A DNA stretch of 5,245 nt. It comes from Pseudomonadota bacterium. GTDB taxonomy: Bacteria > Pseudomonadota > Alphaproteobacteria > Rhizobiales > Devosiaceae. Each line of letters starts with the position of its first letter. Position 1 is the first letter of the stretch. The notes under the pieces are model-generated. The model did not search any database, had not been told where the DNA came from, and worked only from the letters and a program-made list of their open reading frames with translations. This document shows positions 1 to 5,245 of the stretch, piece after piece. The position numbers and the translations under genes were made by a program. The DNA is taken from the NCBI GenBank assembly GCA_023387585.1, contig JAEWHZ010000194.1, positions 1-5,245 on the forward strand. The letters run 5' to 3'.

Positions 1-337
1 CGCTTTCGGCCGCGACGATGCGCGCGACATTTTCGCGCTCATGGGCGTTGAGCCGGACCCGGGACTGATTGGTGACGTAGCATTGCGAATTGTCGAACAC
101 GCGCCGGGCGCGCTCGGTGGTGAAGCAGTAGCCGTTCTGCCAGTAGATGGCGTTGCGCACTTCCCACAAGGCCTGGCAGGACAGGCGCGACAGGTCGCGA
201 CGCGAGAAATAATCGGAATCGTCGCAACCGAGAATCTCGTAGCAATTGGCCGCGGCCGGCGTCGCCGACAGGATCATGGAAGCGGGCGCGGCCGACAGGA
301 CGAGGGCGGCGGACGCGGCGATCAGGGCTGGTTTCAT
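1..337 (-). CDS. Secreted Cys-rich YARHG-domain protein (partial, C-terminus outside window)
   Basis: The reading frame opens at the ATG complementary to 335-337 and stays open for 112 codons to the left edge, so the C-terminus is missing. The start is supported by GAGAGG (minus strand, 343-348) five bases upstream and by an in-frame TGA just before it. Residues 1-30 are a typical Sec signal peptide: Lys2, an Ala/Leu-rich core and TPAAA before Asn31. The mature part starts NCYEILGC and carries Cys at 32, 38, 54, 71 and 86, which suggests disulfides in the periplasm. Residues 57-86 match the YARHG pattern (LWEVRNAIYWQNGYCF, then a stretch ending in Cys86). The central motif is degenerate: YWQNG in place of YARHG. 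YARHG domains are extracellular or periplasmic modules of unknown biochemical role, and small one-domain versions with this Cys pattern are common in Rhizobiales. It is transcribed divergently from the VOC gene. The function is unknown; the family call is fairly secure. Confidence 0.8.
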   Translation of the reverse strand, partial: MKPALIAASAALVLSAAPASMILSATPAAANCYEILGCDDSDYFSRRDLSRLSCQALWEVRNAIYWQNGYCFTTERARRVFDNSQCYVTNQSRVRLNAHERENVARIVAAES

Positions 338-517
338 GCTGGCCTCTCAACTGGCCTTTCATGGCGGTGCGCCGAGTTCAGCACGATGCGGCCGCGGAAC
401 AAAGCCGGTCTTTTGCGCTATTCGCCGTGACGGATTGGTGCCGATCGGTGAACGATGCCTTCGGTGTGTTGCGCTAGATAGGAATGCCGCGTCGACCTAG
501 ATTTGCAGCAGGCCGAT
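338..517. other. Divergent intergenic spacer, no confident regulatory element
   Basis: This spacer separates the start of the minus-strand YARHG gene from the plus-strand VOC gene and must hold promoters for both. I looked for -35/-10 pairs on both strands and found no convincing match. TAGATA at 475-480 resembles a -10 element but has no -35 at the right distance. The only palindrome is the short CCGATCGG at 441-448. GGCCAG occurs twice close to the YARHG start on the minus strand, once within its ribosome-binding region. Confidence 0.5.
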
Positions 518-523
518 GGAGGG
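518..523 (+). promoter_or_regulatory. Shine-Dalgarno that decides the VOC start
   Basis: GGAGGG lies seven bases before the ATG at 531. It favours that start over the in-frame ATG at 516, which overlaps this site and has only a weak AGCAGG behind it. The site also lies in and next to the loop of a small potential hairpin, AGGCC (510-514) with GGCCT (522-526). Confidence 0.6.
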
Positions 524-530
524 CCTCGCC

Positions 531-1457
531 ATGATCGATGCCAGTCTTAAGACCGACGTGACCAGCACCCCGCAAATCCCGCTCTCGACACGGCTCGGCC
601 CGGTGCATCTCGCCGTGACCGGGCGCGACAAGGCGCTCGCCATCTGGCGCGACGTGGTCGGGTTGACGATTCTCGAGGAAGACGCGCAAAAGATCGTGCT
701 CGGTGCCGGCGGCAAGCCGCTGATCGTGCTCGAGCCCGGCGCCGAGCGTGCCGTGATGCAGCGTAGCCTCGGGCTCTATCACGTGGCGATCCACGTGCCG
801 ACCCGCGCCGATCTCGCGCATATGGCCGTGCGCGCGCTCACGCGCAATGTGCGCATCTCGCCCACCGACCATCTGGTCTCGGAAGCCATCTATCTATGGG
901 ATCTCGACGGCAACGGCATCGAGATCACCTTCGAGACGCCCTGGCGCGGGCGGCTGGCCGATCCCGAGACGGGCCATTATGCGCTGACCGCCGACGGACG
1001 GCCGCATTCGGGGCGCGACCCGATCGACCTCGAGGACCTGCTGGCCGAGATCGACCCGCTGCAACCGCAACCCGCCATGCCGGCCGGCACAAGGATCGGC
1101 CATATCCACCTGCATGTGAGCGATCTCCGGCGCGCCATGGATTTTTATCGCGACGCGCTGGGCTTCGCCGGCTTCCTGCTGATCGATTCCTTCGGCATGG
1201 GCGATGTCGGGCTCGACTACATGCCGCACACCATCGCCTTCAACATCTGGTCGGGGCCGCGCGCCACCCAGCCGCCGGAAGGAACCGCCGGATTGCGGCA
1301 CTTCACCATCGCCCTGCCCGATGCGGCGAGCCGCGAGGCGGTGCGCGAGCGGCTGATGGCGGCCGGTGCGCCGGTCAGCGAGAGCGGGGACCTGCTTGTG
1401 ACCGAGGACCCGTTCGGCAACCGCATCCGGCTCGCGGTCTTTGCGCCGGCGGAGTGA
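531..1457 (+). CDS. VOC-family protein, CatE-like catechol-2,3-dioxygenase homologue
   Basis: The product has 308 residues from the ATG at 531 (313 from the in-frame ATG at 516; 531 is chosen for its GGAGG). Four beta-alpha-beta modules form two VOC domains, about residues 20-138 and 187-304. Landmarks resemble Bacillus subtilis CatE (YfiE): GLYHVAI (81-87), DHLVSEAIYL (113-122), DGNGIEI (126-132), IGHIHLHVSDL (189-199) and FNIWSG (237-242). Family members are cytoplasmic extradiol ring-cleaving dioxygenases or related metalloenzymes that use a His-His-Glu triad. Here the triad is broken in both halves. The N-domain has Pro24 where the first His is expected, but keeps His84 and Glu131. The C-domain has His191 and His257, but Arg300 where Glu is expected. 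The assignment to CatE-like VOC proteins is solid, while the reaction is uncertain. It is probably first in an operon with the dehydrogenase 39 bases downstream. Confidence 0.88.
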   Translation: MIDASLKTDVTSTPQIPLSTRLGPVHLAVTGRDKALAIWRDVVGLTILEEDAQKIVLGAGGKPLIVLEPGAERAVMQRSLGLYHVAIHVPTRADLAHMAVRALTRNVRISPTDHLVSEAIYLWDLDGNGIEITFETPWRGRLADPETGHYALTADGRPHSGRDPIDLEDLLAEIDPLQPQPAMPAGTRIGHIHLHVSDLRRAMDFYRDALGFAGFLLIDSFGMGDVGLDYMPHTIAFNIWSGPRATQPPEGTAGLRHFTIALPDAASREAVRERLMAAGAPVSESGDLLVTEDPFGNRIRLAVFAPAE

Positions 1458-1496
1458 CATGTTAGGCCACTCGGCAACCGAGCAGGAGAGGCTTTC

Positions 1497-2498
1497 ATGC
1501 GCGCCATCGCCGTCAACACCCCGGGCGACATCGCCCTGATCCAGGTGCCCCGGCCCGAGAGCCGCCCGGGCTGGGTGCGCATCCGCGTGGGCTATGCCGG
1601 CATCTGCGGCACCGACTACCACATCTATTCCGGCCACCACCCCTTCCTCGAATATCCGCGCGTCATCGGCCACGAGTTGGCCGGAACGGTGATCGAGGAC
1701 GGCGAGGGCTTTGCCGAAGGCGATGTGGTGGTCGTGAACCCCTATCTGCCCTGCTACGCCTGCCCCGCCTGCCGCGAGGGCAAGACCAATTGCTGCGAGA
1801 CCCTGTCCGTCATCGGGGTGCATTCCGATGGCGGCATGTCGGACGAATTGGCGATGCCGGCCGCCAATCTCTATCGCGCCGACGGTATCAGCTTGCGCGA
1901 CGCCGCCATGGTCGAGTTCCTCGCCATCGGCGCCCATGCCGTGCGCCGCACCGCGCTGGCCGGCGGCGAGCGGGTGCTGGTCGTCGGCGGCGGGCCGATC
2001 GGGCTCGGCACGGCCTTCTTCGCGCGCATCGCCGGAGCCGAGGTCGCGATCTACGACCTCTCGCCCGACAAGCGCCGCGCCGCCGAAGACTTCGGTTTCG
2101 CCGCCTTCGGTCCCGAGGATCGCGAAACGGCCGCCTGGACTGGGCTTCGAGGCAGCGGCTTCGATGCGGTGTTCGACGCCACCGGCAACATCAAGGCGAT
2201 GAACCAGTCGATCTTCGAGGTGCGCAATGGCGGCAATTACACGCTGGTCGGCGTCATCCAGGGCGACCTCGTCTTCCCCGATGCCGAGGTGCACCGGCGC
2301 GAGCTGACCATCCGCGCCTCGCGCAACGCCACGGGCGAGGATTTCGAGCACGTCATGGCCTCGATCCGCGCCGGGCAGGTGCCGACGGAAAAACTCGCGA
2401 CCCATTCGACAACCATCGCCAACGTGGCGCGCGACCTGCCGCTGTGGGCCGAAACGCGCGAAGGCGTCATCAAGGCATTGGTGGAGATTTCGCCATGA
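1497..2498 (+). CDS. Zinc-dependent medium-chain alcohol/polyol dehydrogenase, L-galactonate 5-dehydrogenase-like
   Basis: This 333-residue medium-chain dehydrogenase (GroES-like domain, then Rossmann domain) should oxidise a secondary alcohol of a polyol or sugar acid with NAD+ in the cytoplasm. Visible catalytic-zinc ligands are Cys37 in ICGTD, His59-Glu60 in GHE, and Glu140. The structural-zinc cysteines are complete: Cys86, Cys89, Cys92 and Cys100. The nucleotide fold shows GGGPIG (164-169), with Asp187 at the end of the next strand, which favours NAD over NADP. The stretch NCCETLSVIGVHSDGG and the AHAVRR segment (146-151) closely resemble E. coli L-galactonate dehydrogenase LgoD/YjjN; the length (about 340 in that enzyme) also fits. 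Sorbitol or L-idonate dehydrogenase activity is an alternative, and substrate cannot be read from sequence. AGGAG at 1484-1488, eight bases before the ATG, supports the start. The stop overlaps the next gene's start (ATGA). Confidence 0.92.
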   Translation: MRAIAVNTPGDIALIQVPRPESRPGWVRIRVGYAGICGTDYHIYSGHHPFLEYPRVIGHELAGTVIEDGEGFAEGDVVVVNPYLPCYACPACREGKTNCCETLSVIGVHSDGGMSDELAMPAANLYRADGISLRDAAMVEFLAIGAHAVRRTALAGGERVLVVGGGPIGLGTAFFARIAGAEVAIYDLSPDKRRAAEDFGFAAFGPEDRETAAWTGLRGSGFDAVFDATGNIKAMNQSIFEVRNGGNYTLVGVIQGDLVFPDAEVHRRELTIRASRNATGEDFEHVMASIRAGQVPTEKLATHSTTIANVARDLPLWAETREGVIKALVEISP

Positions 2499-3046
2499 GC
2501 ATCGCCGGACCTCAGGACGTGCTTACCTTCTGGTTCGAGGAGCACGGCCAGGCCGACTGGTTCGGCGGCGGGCCGGCGATGGACCGCAAGATCGTCGAGC
2601 GCTTCGCCGACACCCATGCCGCCATCGCCCGCGGCGAGGGCTGGACCTGGCGCACCAGCCCGCGCCACCGGCTGGCCGAGATCGTGGTGCTCGACCAGTT
2701 CTCGCGCCAGATCCATCGCGGCACCCCGAAAGCCTATGCGCAGGATCCGATGGCGCTGGTGCTGGCGCAGGAGCTGGTGGCGCGCGGCGACAACGAAAGG
2801 CTGAGCGAACAGGAGCGCGTGTTCGCCTACCTGCCCTACATGCACTCGGAAAGCCTTCCCGTGCACGAGGAGGCGATGCGGCTCTATACAGCGCTCGGCA
2901 ATGCCGACACGCTCGAATATGAGCGGCTGCACCGCGACCTGATCGCCCGCTTCGGCCGCTACCCCAAGCGCAACGCCATACTCGGCCGCGTGTCGACCCC
3001 GGAAGAGCTCGCCTATATCGCCGAGGACCCCGCGCGCGATTTCTGA
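2495..3046 (+). CDS. DUF924 family protein
   Basis: The start lies in the ATGA overlap with the dehydrogenase stop, with GGAG at 2483-2486 eight bases upstream, so the pair is probably translationally coupled. The 183-residue product is a full-length DUF924 (COG3803) protein: VLTFWF (9-14), WFGGG (22-26), LDQFSRQIHRGTP (66-78), YLPYMHSE (112-119) and RFGRYPKRN (152-160), followed by LGRVSTPEE (163-171). The family is predicted to be an all-alpha, TPR-like fold and has no established biochemical role. The strongly conserved His, Arg, Asp and Glu positions suggest a binding or catalytic pocket, which is inference. No signal peptide or membrane segment is seen, so it should be cytoplasmic. It closes the plus-strand operon. 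An upstream continuation of the same open frame lies inside the dehydrogenase gene and is not coding. Confidence 0.92.
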   Translation: MSIAGPQDVLTFWFEEHGQADWFGGGPAMDRKIVERFADTHAAIARGEGWTWRTSPRHRLAEIVVLDQFSRQIHRGTPKAYAQDPMALVLAQELVARGDNERLSEQERVFAYLPYMHSESLPVHEEAMRLYTALGNADTLEYERLHRDLIARFGRYPKRNAILGRVSTPEELAYIAEDPARDF

Positions 3047-3075
3047 GGCCGGGCAGGCCCTCTTCCCATCCGCGA

Positions 3076-3180
3076 TGTCACCCCGGCGCCTGCCGGGGCC
3101 TATCTCCAAACGCTTCAACCGCCCCGATGGTGCTTCATGGCAGGCCCTCGTGATGGGTCCCGCCCGGTGCCGGGGTGACA
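3076..3180. repeat. Palindromic intergenic repeat: two inverted copies of a ~32-bp unit
   Basis: TGTCACCCCGGC at 3076-3087 is repeated exactly, inverted, at 3169-3180. Extending inwards, the two units (3076-3107 and the complement of 3180-3149) align without gaps at about 25 of 32 positions by hand count, around a 41-bp centre. The left unit is itself a hairpin, CCCCGGC (3081-3087) with GCCGGGG (3092-3098) around GCCT. The right unit can form CCCG (3163-3166) with CGGG (3171-3174). It sits between two convergent genes, as REP/BIME-like elements often do. CACCCCGG-type palindromic repeats are widespread between genes in alphaproteobacteria. It could also end transcription from both sides, although there is no U-tract. 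Confidence 0.75.
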
Positions 3181-3206
3181 ATCGCGCGGGTTGCGAGCCC
3201 GAAGGC

Positions 3207-5012
3207 TCACGCCACCTCCAGCCCCCGCGTCAGCTCCAGCGCCTGGCGCTCGAACAGGCGCCGGTAGATGCCGTCGCGCTTGATCAGCATCTGGTGCGTG
3301 CCCTCTTCGACGATCTTGCCGCGCTCGAATACCAGCAGCCGGTCGAGCGCCTTCACCGTCGACAGCCTGTGGGCGATGACCAGCGTCGTGCGCCCCACCA
3401 TCAGCCGCTCCATCGCCTCCTGGATCAGCACCTCGCTCTCGGAATCGAGGCTCGAGGTCGCCTCGTCGAGGATCAGGATCGGCGCATCGGCGAGGAAGGC
3501 GCGGGCAATGGCCACGCGCTGGCGCTCGCCGCCCGACAGCTTGATGCCGCGCTCGCCCACCAGCGTCTGGTAGCCCTTGGGCAGCCGCTCGATGAACTCG
3601 TGCGCGCTGGCCTGCCGCGCCGCCTCCTCGATCTCGGCCTGCGTGGCCTCGGGCCGCGCGTAGGCGATGTTCTCGGCCAGCGTGCGGTGGAACAGCACCG
3701 GCTCCTGCTGGACGATGGCGATCTGGCCGCGCAGGTTCGCCTGATGCACATCGGCGATGTTCTGCCCGTCGATCTCGATGGCGCCACCCGTCACGTCGTA
3801 GAGCCGCTGGATCAGCTTGACGAAAGTGGTCTTGCCTGAGCCGGACGGCCCGACCAGCCCGACGCGCTCGCCGGCCGCGATCTCGATGGAGAAATCCTCG
3901 TAGAGCGGGGTCGTGTGGTTGCCGTACTGGAAGGTCACGTCCCTGAAGGCGATGGCGCCCCTGTCGATGCGGATGTCGCTCGCTGCGGGCAGATCCTCGA
4001 CCCCGAGCGGGCGATCATAGAGCGCGACCAGCTCCTCCATGTCGTTCACCGATTTCTGCAGATTGCGGATATGCATGCCGACATCGCGCAGATGCCCCTG
4101 CAGCACGAAGAAGGTGGTGAGCACGAAGGTGGCGTCGCCCGGGCCGGCCTGGCCGGTCGACCACAGATAGAGCACCACGCCGAGGATCGTCGTCTGCAAA
4201 CCCACGGCGATGACGCCCTGCACGCCGCCCGAAAAGGTGCCGCGCCGCCAGGTGCGCCGCGTGCGCCGGCTCCATTTGTCGATCACGAGGCCGGTGCGCG
4301 CCTCCTCGCGCGTTTCGGCGCCGAAGGCTTTCACCACCGGATTGCAGCTCACCGCATCGGCCAGCACGCCCCCGAGCCTGGTGTCCCAGGCATTGGACAG
4401 CGTCGCGGCCGGGGCGACGAACCCCATGGCGAGGCTGACGGTGATGGCGATGTAGGTCAGCGAGCCGAGCCCGACCACCAGCCCCATGATCGGCCAGTGC
4501 AGCCCGAGGATCACCGTGGCGCCCACCAGCATGGTCACCGAAGGCAAGAGGGCGATCAGCAGGGTGTCGTTCAGCAGGTCGAGCGCCCACATGCCGCGCG
4601 TGATCTTGCGCACGGTCGATCCGGCGAAGGCATTGGCGTGCCAGTCGGTGGAAAAGCGCTGCACGCGCCGAAAAGCGTCGGCGGCGATGTCGCTCATCAT
4701 GCGCAGCGTCAAGACGATGATGTTGAGAAAGGTCATCTGGCGCAGCAGCACCGAAGCGAGATAGAGCGCGGCCAGCAACCAGAAGGCGCTCAGCGCCCGG
4801 CCCCAGGCCACACCATCCGCGCCGCCGGGCGAGGCGATGGCATCGACGAGCTGGCCGGCGAAGAAGGGCGTCGCCACCTCGCACAGCGTCGCCGCCATGA
4901 TCAGCGCGGCAATGCCGCCGGCGCGCCAGGGCTGGCGGCGCCAATGCACGAAGGTGAAGCCGAGTACGGAGCGGAATGCGTCGGCACGCATGTCGAGACG
5001 CTTACGGGACAT
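3207..5012 (-). CDS. ABC exporter half-transporter, fused permease and ATPase (MsbA/MDR type)
   Basis: The product has 601 residues, the usual length of a type IV (MsbA/Sav1866-like) half-transporter that works as a dimer in the inner membrane. The N-terminal permease has about six hydrophobic helices, near residues 33-56, 74-98, 146-169, 173-197, 263-283 and 292-306. The ATPase domain (about 350-590) is intact: A-loop Tyr363, Walker A GPSGSGKT (388-395), Q-loop in VQQEPVLF (434-441), signature LSGGE (492-496), Walker B ILILDE (512-517) with catalytic Glu517, D-loop SLD (521-523) and switch His548. It should be an active exporter. Lipid, drug and peptide are all possible substrates, and I cannot name one. 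The start at 5012 has only a minimal GGA behind it; Met8 is an alternative start but also lacks a good ribosome binding site. The gene converges on the DUF924 gene and is probably transcribed alone. Confidence 0.93.
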   Translation of the reverse strand: MSRKRLDMRADAFRSVLGFTFVHWRRQPWRAGGIAALIMAATLCEVATPFFAGQLVDAIASPGGADGVAWGRALSAFWLLAALYLASVLLRQMTFLNIIVLTLRMMSDIAADAFRRVQRFSTDWHANAFAGSTVRKITRGMWALDLLNDTLLIALLPSVTMLVGATVILGLHWPIMGLVVGLGSLTYIAITVSLAMGFVAPAATLSNAWDTRLGGVLADAVSCNPVVKAFGAETREEARTGLVIDKWSRRTRRTWRRGTFSGGVQGVIAVGLQTTILGVVLYLWSTGQAGPGDATFVLTTFFVLQGHLRDVGMHIRNLQKSVNDMEELVALYDRPLGVEDLPAASDIRIDRGAIAFRDVTFQYGNHTTPLYEDFSIEIAAGERVGLVGPSGSGKTTFVKLIQRLYDVTGGAIEIDGQNIADVHQANLRGQIAIVQQEPVLFHRTLAENIAYARPEATQAEIEEAARQASAHEFIERLPKGYQTLVGERGIKLSGGERQRVAIARAFLADAPILILDEATSSLDSESEVLIQEAMERLMVGRTTLVIAHRLSTVKALDRLLVFERGKIVEEGTHQMLIKRDGIYRRLFERQALELTRGLEVA

Positions 5013-5021
5013 GATGGGTGT

Positions 5022-5043
5022 CCGGCGGTAAAAAACCGTCCGG
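5022..5043 (-). promoter_or_regulatory. Hairpin just upstream of the exporter start codon
   Basis: On the minus strand CCGG-A-CGGT pairs with ACCG-CCGG, giving an eight-pair stem with one bulged A and a five-T loop (complement of 5030-5034). The stem ends nine bases before the exporter ATG. The only Shine-Dalgarno-like bases, GGA (complement of 5021-5023), lie at the foot of its 3' arm, so folding could hide them from the ribosome. A role in translation control is inference. Confidence 0.4.
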
Positions 5044-5068
5044 TCCTGAAATCGAGAGAGCTGAAAAG

Positions 5069-5086
5069 CGAACCGGTATCGGTTCG
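5069..5086. promoter_or_regulatory. Perfect inverted repeat, possible operator or RNA hairpin
   Basis: CGAACCG and CGGTTCG flank a four-base centre (GTAT), a perfect seven-pair dyad 57 bases upstream of the exporter ATG. Its size and place fit a dimeric repressor site (for example a TetR- or LacI-type regulator) or a hairpin in the mRNA leader. No regulator gene is in the window to support the first choice. Confidence 0.35.
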
Positions 5087-5120
5087 GGTCGGCGGATGCG
5101 CCCCTGAAGGGCGGAGGGCG

Positions 5121-5165
5121 CTAGCGGGTGCCTGCGCCGTGCGGGAAGCCGTACGAAATATTCAT
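5121..5165 (-). CDS. Possible 14-residue leader peptide upstream of the exporter
   Basis: A short frame, MNISYGFPHGAGTR then TAG, begins at the minus-strand ATG 5163-5165. GGGAGG (complement of 5173-5178) lies seven bases upstream, a much better ribosome binding site than that of the exporter itself. The frame ends 108 bases before the exporter ATG and is in the same frame as it. No codon run typical of amino-acid attenuators is present. The downstream hairpins make a leader-peptide role possible, but a short frame with a chance Shine-Dalgarno cannot be excluded. Confidence 0.25.
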   Translation of the reverse strand: MNISYGFPHGAGTR

Positions 5166-5245
5166 CCAAACGCCTCCCTGAACAGAGTTTCGCCGAGAGG
5201 CGCTGGGTAGCCGGTTTATCGCGCCCTGCCAAGTGGGGCTGCGAC
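5166..5245. other. Upstream region of the exporter gene, no confident promoter
   Basis: This stretch should contain the exporter promoter. On the minus strand TTGGCA (complement of 5227-5232) resembles a -35 box, but 17 bases on there is only TACCCA (complement of 5204-5209), a poor -10. CGCCTC (5171-5176) can pair with GAGGCG (5197-5202) over a 20-base loop. No gene is visible here. Confidence 0.3.

Noticed and set aside
516..530. Upstream ATG as start of the VOC protein
   Set aside because: The GGAGGG at 518-523 falls just after this ATG and is ideally spaced for the ATG at 531; the upstream site has only a weak AGCAGG. It cannot be excluded.
1470..1482. Small hairpin CTCGG-CAA-CCGAG between the VOC and dehydrogenase genes
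   Set aside because: Five pairs with a three-base loop and no U-tract is too weak for a terminator, and it lies next to the dehydrogenase SD. Probably chance.
894..2405. Long open frame of 503 codons on the minus strand across the VOC and dehydrogenase genes
   Set aside because: It lies antisense to two genes with full sets of family motifs, its protein is low-complexity and rich in Gly, Ala, Asp, His and Arg, and it matches no family I recognise. High-GC DNA commonly gives such antisense frames.
3047..3062. Possible terminator after the DUF924 stop (GGCC-GGGCA-GGCC followed by CTCTTCCC)
   Set aside because: The stem is only four pairs and no T-run follows. The palindromic repeat downstream is a better candidate.
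2237..3181. Minus-strand frame of 314 codons over the DUF924 gene and intergenic repeat
   Set aside because: It is antisense to a complete DUF924 gene and runs through the palindromic repeat, with a protein of shadow-like composition.
3915..5210. Open frame of 431 codons on the plus strand opposite the exporter
   Set aside because: The translation is a His/Gly/Glu/Arg-rich shadow of the exporter gene with no domain, and the minus-strand gene has every ABC motif intact.
5204..5232. Sigma70-like promoter for the exporter (TTGGCA, 17 bases, TACCCA on the minus strand)
   Set aside because: The -35 is good but the -10 matches the consensus at only two positions, which is not enough to call without transcript data.

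Overview
This window is high-GC DNA with third-codon G/C preference and GGAGG-type ribosome binding sites. Its gene content points to an alphaproteobacterium, most likely of the Hyphomicrobiales (Rhizobiales). The indicators are a small secreted Cys-rich YARHG-type protein of a form common in that order, a CatE-like VOC protein, an L-galactonate/sorbitol-type zinc dehydrogenase, a DUF924 protein and an MsbA-like exporter. The lineage is inferred from protein character, not from a marker gene.

Layout. Positions 1-337 (minus strand) hold the 5' part of a secreted YARHG-domain protein that runs off the left edge. After a divergent spacer of about 190 bp comes a plus-strand block of three genes that looks like one operon: a VOC-family catechol-2,3-dioxygenase-like protein (531-1457), a zinc-dependent medium-chain dehydrogenase (1497-2498) and a DUF924 protein (2495-3046). 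The last two share an ATGA stop/start overlap. A 160-bp convergent spacer follows. It is filled by a palindromic intergenic repeat, two inverted copies of a roughly 32-bp unit (3076-3180). The minus strand then carries one large gene for a complete ABC exporter half-transporter (3207-5012). Its 5' region (5013-5245) has a weak ribosome binding site behind a hairpin, a clean inverted repeat, and a possible 14-codon leader ORF with a good Shine-Dalgarno sequence.

How the genes may work together. The VOC and dehydrogenase proteins could act on a common small-molecule pathway, such as sugar-acid/polyol or aromatic catabolism. The sequence does not fix the substrate, and the VOC protein appears to lack a complete canonical metal triad in either half. 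The exporter is transcribed towards the operon and is probably independent of it.

I see no clear undescribed multi-gene system. The points most worth a second look are the 5' leader of the exporter gene, the intergenic palindromic repeat and the altered metal sites of the VOC protein. No tRNA, rRNA, CRISPR array, insertion sequence or transposase is visible.
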